A stretch of 64,000 bases of DNA, from positions 868,001 to 932,000 of the forward strand of contig NZ_CP112932.1 of assembly GCF_034366785.1 (NCBI RefSeq), given 5' to 3'. The position numbers and the translations under genes were made by a program. Shown one piece after another: positions 36,449 to 46,800 of this stretch; positions within the stretch are counted from its first letter, which is position 1, and the number at the start of each line of letters is the position of its first letter. The notes beneath the pieces are model-generated. The model ran no database searches and had not been told where the DNA came from. It saw only the letters and a program-made list of their open reading frames with translations. This stretch comes from Candidatus Trichorickettsia mobilis. GTDB lineage: Bacteria; Pseudomonadota; Alphaproteobacteria; Rickettsiales; Rickettsiaceae.

Positions 36449-37465
36449 ATGAGTATTGCTGCTAAAGATATTTTTAGATTAACTGGAGCCCAAAAGGTAG
36501 CGATAGTACTTTTGTCAATGTCAGAAGAAAATGCTACCAAGATATTTTCTCTAATGACTGAAGAAGAAATCAAAGAAATATCTCATGCAATGTCACGTTT
36601 AGGTTCTATTAATCCAGAAGTAGTGGATAAATTATTAGGACAATTGCATACTGATTTAACAGAGAGTGCTATATTTTTAGGTAATTTGCATACTACGGAA
36701 AGATTGTTGGAAAAAGTCCTAGATAAAGACCATGTTCAATCATTAATGGATGAGATACGTGGTCCACAAGGTAGAAATACTTGGGAAAAATTAGGGAATG
36801 TTAGTGAAGAAATGTTGGCGTTATATTTCCGTAATGAACATCCACAAACGGCGGCTTTAGTATTATCAAAATTAGCGCCTGAACAAGCGGCCAAAGTACT
36901 GAGTCATCTGCCTGATAGTTTTGCTTTTGAGGTTATTACTAGAATATTAAATATTGGAAATGTAAAAACTGAGGTTTTAGAAAAAGTTGAAAAAATATTA
37001 CGAGTTGAGTTTATTAGTAGTATAGGTAGAACACAAGAATATGATAGTTTTGAAATGATAGCTGAAATATTTAATAGCTTAGACCGTAATAGTGAAAGTA
37101 AGTATATGGCTATGCTTGAGTCTAGTTCTCCTGAAGCTGCTGTTCGTATTAAAGATTTAATGTTTACTTTTGAAGACTTGGTAAAAATTGATGCAAAAGG
37201 AATACAAAAATTATTACGTAACGTTGAAAAATCAAGGTTAACTATAGCATTAAAGGGTGCAGGAGAAGCTTTACAAAAAGTTATATTTGCTAGTATGTCG
37301 CAACGAGCAGCAAAAATCATATTAGAAGAATTAGAAGCTATTGGTCCTATCAGAGTGAGAGAAGTAGATTTAGCTCGTACCGAGATTGTTAATATAGCAA
37401 AAGCGCTTATTAATAATGGTGAGATAGATGTTGTCGTTGATAGTAAAGATGAATTTATAACATAG
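36449..37465 (+). CDS. fliG: Flagellar motor switch protein FliG
   Basis: A 338-residue rotor protein that links the MS ring to the C-ring and interacts with the stator. N-terminal TGAQKVAIVLLSMSEENATK, the middle EHPQTAALVLSKLAPEQAA (containing the EHPQT motif) and the C-terminal torque region with VREVDLARTEIVNIAKALI are all intact. Length is normal. It lies between fliF (two-base gap) and fliH (six-base gap). Confidence 0.96.
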   Translation: MSIAAKDIFRLTGAQKVAIVLLSMSEENATKIFSLMTEEEIKEISHAMSRLGSINPEVVDKLLGQLHTDLTESAIFLGNLHTTERLLEKVLDKDHVQSLMDEIRGPQGRNTWEKLGNVSEEMLALYFRNEHPQTAALVLSKLAPEQAAKVLSHLPDSFAFEVITRILNIGNVKTEVLEKVEKILRVEFISSIGRTQEYDSFEMIAEIFNSLDRNSESKYMAMLESSSPEAAVRIKDLMFTFEDLVKIDAKGIQKLLRNVEKSRLTIALKGAGEALQKVIFASMSQRAAKIILEELEAIGPIRVREVDLARTEIVNIAKALINNGEIDVVVDSKDEFIT

Positions 37466-37471
37466 TAGATT

Positions 37472-38188
37472 ATGCACAAATATAGCAAATTTGTTTTTCG
37501 TGAGTTACCTAAAACTGCGGTAGTCAATATTAGTGATAATAATGTTGATTCTAATCAGGAAGAATTGATCAATAGCGTTGTTACTCAGCATTTACATACT
37601 ATTATCAATACAGAGGATGGAGTGATTGATTCTTTTGCAGATCAAGAACAACATGATACATTTTCAATTGATACTGAGCAAATTAAATTGGAAGGTTATA
37701 ATAAAGGTTTTGCAGAGGCAAAAATTCAATATGAACCCATAATTGATAGTTTAAAGACTGATAATAATTTTCTTGAGCTTATACAACAGCAATTATTAAC
37801 AATTGTGCCATCTGCTAGTATTGATACACAAATAGCAACAATATCAGTTCATATTCTTAATGAAATTGCTAAAAAATTACATGTGATTTTACCGGTAAAT
37901 TTTGAACAAATAGTGCATACAGAGCTATTAAGTAGTATCAAAAAGTTTTATAAGGAAGGACAAATTAAGTTGACAATACACTCCACTAGACAGGAATATT
38001 GTGCTAATGTTCTGCGTTTAGATAATTTACCAGATAAATTAAAAGAGAATATACAAATAGTTACTGATGATACTATGGGTATCAACGATTGCAAAGTTGA
38101 ATGGTCTAATACTTGCTTGGAATATAATCAAGCACAACTTGATGAAGAAATTACAAAGATATTAGCTCAACTAAAGAATACAGTATAA
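37472..38188 (+). CDS. fliH: FliH-like flagellar export/assembly protein
   Basis: A 238-residue protein placed exactly where FliH, the regulator of the export ATPase FliI, is expected. The segment GYNKGFAEAKIQYEP at about residues 70-84 matches the family's G-x-x-x-G-F-x-E-G/A stretch, and the N-terminal FRELPK opening is also seen in alphaproteobacterial FliH-like proteins. The rest is helical and poorly conserved. The name rests largely on position plus this motif. FliI itself is not in the window. Confidence 0.72.
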   Translation: MHKYSKFVFRELPKTAVVNISDNNVDSNQEELINSVVTQHLHTIINTEDGVIDSFADQEQHDTFSIDTEQIKLEGYNKGFAEAKIQYEPIIDSLKTDNNFLELIQQQLLTIVPSASIDTQIATISVHILNEIAKKLHVILPVNFEQIVHTELLSSIKKFYKEGQIKLTIHSTRQEYCANVLRLDNLPDKLKENIQIVTDDTMGINDCKVEWSNTCLEYNQAQLDEEITKILAQLKNTV

Positions 38189-38205
38189 TAATTATAGGAA
38201 AAAAT

Positions 38206-38484
38206 ATGACAAAAGACAATAATAATGTGGATCAAGAACTAACACTAGAAGCGTTATATGATGTGCCGGTGCAAGTTTCAGTAGTACTAGGAAGAACTAC
38301 AATGCAGCTTAGTCATATATTGAAACTTGGTCGTGGAGCTGTAATAGAGCTTGAGCGTGGTGTAGGAGAACCAATTGATGTCTATGTAAATAATAAAATT
38401 GTTGCTAAAGGCGAAATAGTAGTAGTAGATAGTAAAATCGGGGTAACTTTAACAGAGGTAGTTGCAAGTGATAAAGAAAGATAA
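38206..38484 (+). CDS. fliN: Flagellar motor switch protein FliN
   Basis: A 92-residue C-ring protein. The SpoA/FliN domain covers most of it: VPVQVSVVLGRTTMQLSHIL, then LGRGAVIELERGVGEPIDVY, then VNNKIVAKGEIVVVDSKIGV. These are textbook FliN blocks and the short length is normal for Alphaproteobacteria. It is the last gene of this operon; FliM, its usual partner, is not in the window. Confidence 0.95.
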   Translation: MTKDNNNVDQELTLEALYDVPVQVSVVLGRTTMQLSHILKLGRGAVIELERGVGEPIDVYVNNKIVAKGEIVVVDSKIGVTLTEVVASDKER

Positions 38485-38666
38485 AACCTGATTTGTGTTT
38501 GTTTAAATCTTAGTAGATTAAAAAAGAGAGCACACAAATTAGTATAAAATTATCTCTATTGCTATCCACTTCTCTTCTGTATTAAAAAATTTGTATCTTT
38601 CACGTCTCTGGCAAACCTTTAATGTATCAGGTATACAGATGGTGAGTTTGACAACAAACTGCTTTC

Positions 38667-38762
38667 TCGATGTTATTCCCAGCAACGGCGGGAATCCAGC
38701 GTACATCTAAGCATTTGAGGCTTTTATTCCTAGATTCTCGCCGTTGCTGGGGATGACATCGA
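38667..38762. repeat. 96-bp palindromic element (cagcaacggcg family)
   Basis: The arms run tcgatgttattcccagcaac / gttgctggggatgacatcga, extended by ggcgggaatc / gattctcgcc, about 30 bases each with four mismatches. Only one copy is seen in this window. Weak outer complementarity (ggcaaaccttt near 38612 and ggtttgccaaa near 38802) may mark the ends of a larger element. The 349-bp gap 38485-38833 holds nothing else recognisable. Confidence 0.7.
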
Positions 38763-38833
38763 GTGCGTTAATAAGACTAGTGTATATATCATACATCTGC
38801 GGTTTGCCAAACCCCTGAATAGATACAAAAATT

Positions 38834-39820
38834 TTAACCTAGAAATTTCTGAGCCATAGCAAAATACATTGGTATTCCTATAGTGATATTAAATGGGAAG
38901 GTAATTGCAAGGGACATTGGTACATAAATAGCTGCCTTAGCTTGTGGCAAGGCAGTACGCATTGCTGCAGTTACTACAATATAAGATGCACTAGAAATTA
39001 GCACTGTAAATAAAAAGCCGGTGCCTAAGTCCAACTCTATAAGCACACTCAAAGCTATACCAATTACTCCGCCTATTAAAGGCATGCCAATACCAAATAT
39101 AACTAACTTCAGATTAAACTCTTTTAAATCAGATAAATGCCTTGAAACTAGTAATCCCATATCTAGTAAGAAAAATGTTAAGATTCCATAAAATGGAGTG
39201 ATTAAAAATCCTTCCATTTTTTCCATGCTTTTAGCTCCTGACATCCACCCTACAAGAAACGACCCCATTAATAGCAATATTGATCCATTGGTTGCTATTT
39301 CTTGCATAAGCTTCAATAGCGATTGAGGGTTATCCTTTGCTACTCTTGGCTGAGATTTATATGCAATTAACAAACCACTTACAATAGCTGGAGCTTCCAT
39401 TAAAGAAAGTACTGCGACAATATATCCTGAATAAACAATAGAATTTATTCCCAAAAAACTTACAGCAGTTACAAATGTTACCATACTTATAGAGCCATAA
39501 TGAGCAGCTACAGCTGCTGCTGTCAAATCATCTAACTTTGTTGTTAATTTCAATATATAATAGCCAATAAATGGCTGAATAAAACCAGTACCCATACCTG
39601 CAAGAATAGTAAAAATAACTGCGCTATTAATAGTATTTGTTTCTGCAATTGCGATTCCACCTTTAAAACCTATTGCCATCATTATATACATGACAAGAAA
39701 TCGACTAATTTGTTCTGGTACTTCTAAATCTGACTTTAAAAGGCCTGCGATAACCCCAAGAGAAAAAAATAATATAGGAGGTGATAATAAATTTTCAGTA
39801 AAAGAAGTAAATAATTCCAT
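38834..39820 (-). CDS. sbtA: SbtA-like sodium-dependent bicarbonate permease
   Basis: A 328-residue inner-membrane protein with about ten hydrophobic segments, of the SbtA (DUF897) family. Family-like blocks are LSPPILFFSLGVIAGLLKSD at about residues 12-31, AIGFKGGIAIAE and AAAVAAHYGSISMVTFVTA. In cyanobacteria SbtA imports bicarbonate with sodium; many other bacteria carry homologs whose substrate has not been tested. It stands alone, facing the fliN end. A link to the periplasmic carbonic anhydrase at 21957 is suggestive only. Confidence 0.82.
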   Translation of the reverse strand: MELFTSFTENLLSPPILFFSLGVIAGLLKSDLEVPEQISRFLVMYIMMAIGFKGGIAIAETNTINSAVIFTILAGMGTGFIQPFIGYYILKLTTKLDDLTAAAVAAHYGSISMVTFVTAVSFLGINSIVYSGYIVAVLSLMEAPAIVSGLLIAYKSQPRVAKDNPQSLLKLMQEIATNGSILLLMGSFLVGWMSGAKSMEKMEGFLITPFYGILTFFLLDMGLLVSRHLSDLKEFNLKLVIFGIGMPLIGGVIGIALSVLIELDLGTGFLFTVLISSASYIVVTAAMRTALPQAKAAIYVPMSLAITFPFNITIGIPMYFAMAQKFLG

Positions 39821-39915
39821 GGTGAGGAGATATAATTTGTGTTATTAATAGAAATGTAGGTCAAGGAAACGCAAAAGTTGGTAGGTTAAAAAAATTATAG
39901 CATTAATGAGAAAAT

Positions 39916-40040
39916 GTTCATGAATCATACATGTCAAGTTAAAAGGAAAAAAGTGACGGCATGAGCTGCCTTTGCAAACACTCCACGTGTCTTGCTTGAG
40001 CATCAATTTTCCTTAACTTGACGTATATGGTTCAATGAAC
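39916..40040. repeat. Family-C-like palindromic element
   Basis: The ends gttcatgaatcatacatgtc and gacgtatatggttcaatgaac, with the inner arms gtcaagttaaaaggaaaa / ttttccttaacttgac, form a ~125-bp inverted repeat. It belongs to the same group as 26368. It occupies part of the 693-bp gap 39821-40513; the stretch 40041-40325 holds diverged repeat pieces (ctcgtgatgacgcc, also near 27440) and no gene. Confidence 0.7.
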
Positions 40041-40325
40041 TGCACCAAACTGTTAGTGATCGTTCATGGTTTTTAAAAATGTCGTCTTACTTGAGATTTT
40101 GTTAAAAATCGAAACAATCCAGCTTTTTCTATTTCCTGTACGTCTCTCTCTTACTAGCACACTAGCACTTATTTGTAGATCACCACGGAGTCTAGCGGCT
40201 CCTCGTGATGACGCCTTGTATGTGGTATATTAATGTTCAAATTAAAAAAACCGTGCATACTCTCAACTGTCATCGTCACTACGAAACGAAAAGCCTGAAG
40301 CAAATCATAGTTGATTCAGAAAAAC

Positions 40326-40478
40326 GAGAGTATTCAACGAACTGTGTCAATAAGATTCGTCTGAGCTAAGGCTGTAGCTAGTCGAAGCAGTCCAGTCAAT
40401 TTTAACACCGTGTTTTTCTATATTGCTTCGACTTTGTCGTAAAGCTTGACAATTTGACACAGTTCATTGAACACTCTC
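40326..40478. repeat. MITE family C, complete copy
   Basis: A 153-bp element with ends gagagtattcaacgaactgt / acagttcattgaacactctc, extended by gtcaa / ttgac. The interior carries gtcgaagcagtccagt ... tattgcttcgactttgtcg, a core related to the 2421 family. It is the best-preserved copy of family C in the window. Confidence 0.82.
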
Positions 40479-40513
40479 ATTAATGCTTCTTTAAAACATA
40501 TGAAAGTCTTAAG

Positions 40514-40750
40514 CTATAAATCTAAAGCTTGTCTATAAAGCTCTAATATAGCTTCTTGTTCTGCCAGTTTATTCTTGTCAAGCTTCTTTAATTTTAATAC
40601 TTGCTTCATGGTTTTCACATCAAATCCATTAGCTTTTGCTTCAGCAAAGACTTCTTTTATATCTTCAGCTAATTCTAATTTAGAGTGTTCCAGTTTTTCA
40701 ATTTTACTAATATATTGCTTTAACTGTTCTATAGCAATTACTTCTGTCAT
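40514..40750 (-). CDS. gapR: GapR-family chromatin protein (DUF2312)
   Basis: A 78-residue member of the alphaproteobacterial GapR/UPF0335 family. GapR binds overtwisted DNA ahead of replication and transcription. The pattern LKQYISKIEKLEHSKLELAE, then DIKEVFAEAKANGFDVKTMK, then QVLKLKKLDKNKLAEQEAIL with a final LYRQAL is very typical, and the length is normal. Confidence 0.93.
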   Translation of the reverse strand: MTEVIAIEQLKQYISKIEKLEHSKLELAEDIKEVFAEAKANGFDVKTMKQVLKLKKLDKNKLAEQEAILELYRQALDL

Positions 40751-40775
40751 TACTTAACCGATATTAACCTTGTCA

Positions 40776-41099
40776 TTATTTATTATTTACTTCATTCAAT
40801 AAAGCTTGCTCAGCTTCATCTAAATTTACAGAATTCGGTGTTAATACTTTACTGACATCTGTTGCAATTGGTGTATCAATTGGTTTTTGTAAGTAATAAT
40901 GTGGTGGCACATCAATCGCTTTACTTCGTTGTACCTGATATTCATCAGGACCAGGAGTCACTATCCCTATAGTTTCTTTTACCCGCTTGTTGCATGATGA
41001 CAGTAAGGCTAGCATTAGCATAACCTGTAATATGCCTTTTTCAAAAAACCACTTTTGTTGTGATAGATTACTTTTATCTGCTGTTTGAATCTTAAACAT
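40776..41099 (-). CDS. DUF3035-type lipoprotein next to lspA (BamF-like)
   Basis: The lipobox LALLSSC is followed by TPGPDEYQVQRSKAIDVPP and HYYLQKP, the pattern of the alphaproteobacterial DUF3035 proteins found beside lspA, linked in Caulobacter to the outer-membrane assembly complex. The start is unsure. The frame is open to 41231, but its upstream part includes a MITE fragment (gaaagaagtctaa at 41163), so I use the ATG at 41099, giving a ~36-residue leader. No clear ribosome site supports any start. It lies directly after lspA on the same strand. Confidence 0.7.
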   Translation of the reverse strand: MFKIQTADKSNLSQQKWFFEKGILQVMLMLALLSSCNKRVKETIGIVTPGPDEYQVQRSKAIDVPPHYYLQKPIDTPIATDVSKVLTPNSVNLDEAEQALLNEVNNK

Positions 41100-41196
41100 A
41101 GTTGAGTGTGTTATATATCTGTGTTTCATGAACTCTCTACATTTCGCTACCATAAATGATTTTTGAAAGAAGTCTAATAAAATCATACGCATATAT

Positions 41197-41811
41197 TTAC
41201 TTATTTTTATCAATTTTAGCATCGCTGGCATTACGAATTGCTTCTGCTTTTGCGGCTAGGTCATCATAAATTTGTTTTTCTTTTTCTTCAATATTTTTTT
41301 TAGTTTTATAAAGATCATATAATACTAACATCACTCCAATGAAAATAAAGCTGTCTGCCAGATTAAACACCGGGAACCAATAATTATTTTGATAATGAAA
41401 ACAAATAAAATCAAACACTGCTCCACGGTAGCAACGATCAATTACATTACCAATAGCACCACCGATAATAAAGCTATATCCCCAAAAACTTGTAACAGAT
41501 TTAAGTTTTAATAAGCCGTAGCATAGGTATAAAATAATAATGCTGTTAAGCACTATGAATACTATATTACTATATTGAAGATAATTCTTAAATATGCCAA
41601 AACTAATACCGTAGTTCCAAACATATACTATATCTAAAAAACTAGTAACTCTTAGTAATCTTGCTGGTTGTTGAATTAAATACGAGATAAACCACCATTT
41701 TATTGCTTGATCTATAAGTATTAACTTAATTATAATTGAAAAAGCACGATAAATAATGAAAACATGATTACGAATATGCGGTGGTAATCGCAATAATAAA
41801 CGCCGAAACAC
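41197..41811 (-). CDS. lspA: Lipoprotein signal peptidase
   Basis: A 204-residue inner-membrane aspartic peptidase that cleaves lipoprotein signal peptides. The catalytic aspartates are in GNVIDRCYRGAVFDF and FNLADSFIFIG; WNYGISFG and GGAIGN are further hallmarks. The start is GTG at 41811, supported by aaggggt ten bases upstream. The N- and C-terminal extensions (about 25 residues each, the latter KAEAIRNASD-like) match rickettsial LspA proteins. Its clients in this window include Pal, the DUF3035 lipoprotein and the BON lipoprotein. Confidence 0.94.
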   Translation of the reverse strand: MFRRLLLRLPPHIRNHVFIIYRAFSIIIKLILIDQAIKWWFISYLIQQPARLLRVTSFLDIVYVWNYGISFGIFKNYLQYSNIVFIVLNSIIILYLCYGLLKLKSVTSFWGYSFIIGGAIGNVIDRCYRGAVFDFICFHYQNNYWFPVFNLADSFIFIGVMLVLYDLYKTKKNIEEKEKQIYDDLAAKAEAIRNASDAKIDKNK

Positions 41812-41885
41812 TTGAATTATACCCCTTGAAGAGTGAAGGATTGATGAGCATAGCGTCGCGCAGAAATATGCGCAAAGCCTAGCGC

Positions 41886-43259
41886 TTAGCGTGCGGATAA
41901 AGTAACATCACGGTCTGCTGCAAGAATCGGTGTAGCTTCAAGTTTAGTACTTAAAGCCCTAATTTTATTTTTAAAGTTCTGGAATTGAGCTAATTTCTTG
42001 CCAGTTAATTCAATCCCAGGAGTAGTTTTTATTGACATAGGATTTACATGTTTGCCCGCGATTTTAACTTCATAATGCAGATGCGAGCCAGTAGTTCTAC
42101 CTGTACGACCAACATAGGCTATTACCTGCCCTTGTTTAACTTTACTGCCTGCATGAAGATTCTTGGCAAAATTACTAGCGTGAGCATATGCAGTTGATAA
42201 ATTAGAACTATGTTTAATCTGAATAAATTTACCGTAACCAGATTTCCAACCTATTTCTGTAATAACGCCATCACCGGCAGCGTAAATTGGAGTACCATCT
42301 GGTGCAGCAAAATCTATTCCTCTATGTAGTTTGGTAAAACCTAGGGTAGGATGTTTACGATTACCATAATGAGATGAAACGCGTACAATATTTACCGGTG
42401 TTTTCAGTAAGCTTCTTTTTACACTTTTACCATCTTCAGAGAAGAAACCGTAATTAGCATCGCCTAGCAATGAATAACGATATATATTATATTCTTTGTC
42501 AGCCAATTTTAAAGATACATACAAAACTTTACCATGATGTGAAAATTGACCAGATTCAGTCATAAATTTTTCAGTAATGACCGTAATTTTGTCTCCACGT
42601 TGAATTTGTCGCTGAAAATCTATCTGATAGCTATAAGCATTAACTAATTCTATTATATTATTAGCACCAAGGCCAAGATCCTTTAGTGCAGAAATAAAAC
42701 TGCTGTTAATGATCACAGAAGATTTTGCAACAAATTTATTGAGTGGGATAGCAGTGTTTTTAGCTAGAAAATTATCATCTACTTTAATTATTTCTACAGA
42801 ATTGATTTTATCAAGCACTACGATTACTTTAGTTAAGGTACGAGTCTCTGCGGTTAGATCATCATCATTTTCAATAATATTTAATGTGTAATCAAAAGAT
42901 ATTTTTTGTCCAATCTTTAAACTAGCTGCTATATTATTCTTAGATGTGACTGCTTTAATGATTTGTGCTATTTCTGTTGACGTAAGACCTTGTTTGGTAA
43001 GTATAGATTTTAAGGTATCACCTTTTTTTACCGTTACGGTAGCGTTTTCTGTTAATATTTTATCTTCATAAACTAATTCTTCTGGTTCAATTAAAGAAAA
43101 GAAAGTTGTGCGACTTATATAATTTTTAATTGATATAGACGCAAACCCAGCTAAAGCTAGAAATAAAAAAATTGATAAATAAGTAAGATTGCGTCTTGGC
43201 CTGGTGCGGAAGCCAACTGATGAAATAAGAGTGATTTCAGGAAAGTTGCTATACATCAA
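41886..43259 (-). CDS. M23-family peptidoglycan endopeptidase with LysM-like region
   Basis: A 457-residue cell-wall hydrolase. A short cytoplasmic start and one membrane segment (about residues 25-45) are followed by a LysM-like part (VKKGDTLKSILTKQGLTSTE). The C-terminal lysostaphin-type domain has HRGIDFAAPDGTPIYAAGDG, AYAHASNF and GSHLHYEV, so all zinc ligands are present. It resembles MepM-type endopeptidases that open cross-links for wall growth. The gene stands alone. Confidence 0.92.
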   Translation of the reverse strand: MMYSNFPEITLISSVGFRTRPRRNLTYLSIFLFLALAGFASISIKNYISRTTFFSLIEPEELVYEDKILTENATVTVKKGDTLKSILTKQGLTSTEIAQIIKAVTSKNNIAASLKIGQKISFDYTLNIIENDDDLTAETRTLTKVIVVLDKINSVEIIKVDDNFLAKNTAIPLNKFVAKSSVIINSSFISALKDLGLGANNIIELVNAYSYQIDFQRQIQRGDKITVITEKFMTESGQFSHHGKVLYVSLKLADKEYNIYRYSLLGDANYGFFSEDGKSVKRSLLKTPVNIVRVSSHYGNRKHPTLGFTKLHRGIDFAAPDGTPIYAAGDGVITEIGWKSGYGKFIQIKHSSNLSTAYAHASNFAKNLHAGSKVKQGQVIAYVGRTGRTTGSHLHYEVKIAGKHVNPMSIKTTPGIELTGKKLAQFQNFKNKIRALSTKLEATPILAADRDVTLSAR

Positions 43260-43445
43260 TGAACTTATAAAAGGATTTAAATAAACAATCTAACTTATGC
43301 AAGGATATAAGCTTCAGGATCTATCTGAAACTAGACCAACTATGATTGAGACAAAATGAAATTACAACAAAAAAATTACAAAGCTTTGAGAAATATGAAG
43401 GATAATAGCTATTATGTATCTATAAATAAAAAATTTTGTTGGCTT

Positions 43446-43593
43446 AGAGCCTGTCAGATCAGTAGATATAAGGGGTAATTTTGCTCACTCAAAACGCAGT
43501 CGAAATTCCGAAACAAACTCAAAGACTACTTGCGGTACTCGACTTCGTTTTTCCTAAAACTTCCTCTCTTATATCTACTGATCTGACAGGCTC
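43446..43593. repeat. MITE family A, second copy
   Basis: About 148 bp, the reverse complement of the element at 14569, with ends agagcctgtcagatcagtag / ctactgatctgacaggctc. The 563-bp gap 43260-43822 contains this element, a further agagcctatcgacagg fragment at about 43651 and AT-rich DNA, and no gene that I can see. Confidence 0.9.
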
Positions 43594-43822
43594 CTATACA
43601 ATAACGCAAGTCAATTTGCGCTATTGTATAAGTGTAAGTAGTCATTTCTAAGAGCCTATCGACAGGTGCAGCTAGGTCATTGTGTCGTCAAAACTGGTTC
43701 CCCGTTCTGTAACGAACAAAAACTGCTTGTGAGGCTTTGTTTTGTCTAAAAAACTCCTTTCTTAAGTAAATTTACTTATTTTAAAATTCGCTCTCAACAC
43801 TTAAGTACCTAGCTTACTTAAA

Positions 43823-46800
43823 TTAGAAATTAACCCTGATTTTTATAGAACCTTGATGTCCTACATATTTTTTTGCCAAATGCGCATCATAGCCGATACC
43901 ATATTCCATCATCCGATATTTTATAGTTAAGCTTGTACCAAGATTGACAAAGGTTTTTTCAGGCTTAGAAATTTTTGTTGGCATTGGTGCTAATGCTCCA
44001 TTTAATCTTGCATCAACTTTTGCTGCCTTCCCTTTAAAATCTTGGCTTACAAAACCATGCACCTCTGGCATTAATAGTACATCTTTTACCTGATGTAAGA
44101 ATGAAGCCCTAGCGCCAATAACTCCCTCAATTTTATCAATTGATTTTTTACTGACCGTTAAATTTCTGCGATTAGTACCGGTTTCAGTATAACCACTATC
44201 ATTAAATTTGGCGTATCTAAAACCCACCATCGGAGTAAGCGTAGTATTTGCATCAGGTAATGTGTATCTATAGCCTCCTAATATTTCTCCACTATAGTTA
44301 GTTGAATTATATTTTCCAAGCGCAGTTTGGCTTAAAGTAGAACTTATTACACGCTTTTCATAGTTACGCACTCTACTTGAGCCAAATGAAGCAATAGCTT
44401 GAACAAACCAATTTTCAGGTAATTGCTGTACCCCATATATTGAGAATAATGTGCTCTCAACTTTCGTGGTATCACCTAATTTTTGATTTTTATGATCAAA
44501 TTTGGTACTAATAGCCGTTAATGCCATTCCCAAAGCTAAATTATCATTAGCTAAACAATCAAACCCAATCGTACCACCGCCAGACTTACCTTTATATCCA
44601 GGAGCATCACCTTTTTTCTTTTGTGTTGATTGACCATAAAATGGACTACCCCAAATACCATAACGCTCCGCAGTGAATTCATCACCAGCAGCAACACCCA
44701 TACCTTCAGAAACTTTTACTGCTGCACTAGCGGCTCCAGGTAGGCTATGCATTCTGTTACCGATTACGTTTTGTGTGGCTTGTACAGCTCCAGTAGTAGC
44801 TTCTGCTACAGCTTCTGCCACACCTGCTGTAGGCGCCACTACGCTCATACTATCTACTATTTTACCTTTTGTTGCCTGATCAGGAGCTTTACCTAGGTCA
44901 TTTACTAAATTTCCGGCATCACTTGTTAAGTCAGCACCGGTGAGGGCTTTTACTATTCCAGGGTTAGTTTTACCAAAATCATTCTGCAACCCTTTTGTTG
45001 AATTATTGATAGCAGTAATATTGTGAGTAACAGGATCTTCTACCCACTGTACATACTTATTACCATCATTAACATTAACTATAATAGGTACGTTATTGTC
45101 TGGAGGTACATTATTATCAGGGACTGGTGCTATAGCATTTGATAATACTGCTGTAGCGCTAGATGTCCAAGCTAAAGCCTTTGTATCATTGTTAGCTAAT
45201 GTCGGCGCTGGAAATCCAGCAGTGATTACTCCGCCATTAGTAGCTTCGAATAATGAATAGCTTTTACCGGTATCGACTAAATCTGAAGTACCGTTTAAAT
45301 TAATAGTAACTGATGTTGCTTTTGATAAATTCAACTCCGTAGCTCCACCAGTAGCATCGACTTTGATCTGACCAATACCACCACCAGCTTTTAGATTAGT
45401 ATTTACTATTACGTTACCAGTAAGAGTTGCTGTACCTTTATTATAGGTTAAGACCTTGTCTTGAAGGTAAATGTTAGTATCAATTCCATCAATATTTCCG
45501 TGCACGGTAACATTCTCATTTACATAAATATTACCGCCAGTACCTTGATCTACTCCGCCAATAAAATTAACTGCACCAATATCATCGAAGGTTAAGTTCT
45601 TAGTATAAACTTTTGGATTGATAGCAGTACTACCAGGGCCATCAATAATTAACTCTTGGATTCTATTGAGCTTAGAAGTACCAATTGTTTCTACACCATT
45701 TTTTGCAATGATTAACTGTTTAGCAGCTTGCTTAGACCAAAGCTTCACTATTCCTTGGTTATCTCCAGCCCCCACTAAATTGTTGTGTAAAGTAATGGTT
45801 CTATCTGCTCCAGGATTATCATGACCAAGAACTAACTGCGAGTCAGCATGGCCAAAATTAATTGCCGTACCATTAAGTAGAGCAAAGTTACCGTCAGTAG
45901 CATCTAGCGCTAGACCACCGGCACCACCAGCACCAGCTTCACCAATATTAATTACTGCAATATTAACAGCAGTCTTACTTTGATCCCAGAGTATTGCGCC
46001 TCTTTTTATATTTAATACATTAACATTAGTAAGATCAACTGCATTAGCTCCGCCAGCAATAATGGTCATGGTGTCGTTGCTACCGGTACCGCTAACTCTC
46101 AATTCTTTTAACTTATTAGCACCAGTGCCTAATGTTTGACCAGCTGCACCACCAACAATTACTAACTTACTACCAGCACCATTTGCGTGTAATTCTACTA
46201 TTCCTTTACCAAGAGCACCTGGGTTAATAGTATTTAAGGTAATAGTTTTTGAAGCACCACCAGTGCTTTGTAACTTCAATACCGAATCAGCATGAGCAAA
46301 TGCTATATTAACACCAGCTGGATTAAGAGTAAAATCTACGTTTCCACCACGTACTAACGTACCAGCTCCACCAGCTTCACCGATAGTAATAGTGGCAGCT
46401 TTCACGATGTCAGCGGATAAAGTTGCTGTAATTCCATTCTTTACATTAATTGCATGTAATGGATTAGTAGTACCAATAGCGCCAGTTACTCCACCATTTA
46501 CAGTAAAGTTCAAGGTTCCGTTTGCTCCACCAAGAGTAGAATCAATTGCACCAGTAATTAATCCTCCACCAGCATTCAATGTACCTCCAGCTTTAGTGAA
46601 ATCTATATTACCAGTGATTGTACCACCAGCTGTTACTGCCGCTGCGGCGTTATTAACGACAAAAGTCTGAGCCTTAGCGTTCCCGGTTACGTCCATAGCT
46701 CCAGCTGCATCAAAACTAACTACTTTCAGAGCTTTGGTTGCTCCTATCGTTCCGGTTACTCCGGTAGCATTATTAATGTTTAGTGTGCCGATATTGGCTA

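Noticed and set aside
36904-37527. A 207-codon minus-strand frame opposite fliG
   Set aside because: fliG is an intact, well-recognised gene; the opposite frame is Ser/Ile/Leu-rich with no motif.
39821-40513. Possible CRISPR-like repeat array
   Set aside because: The repeats are a few different palindromic elements without regular spacing or uniform spacers; no cas gene is present.
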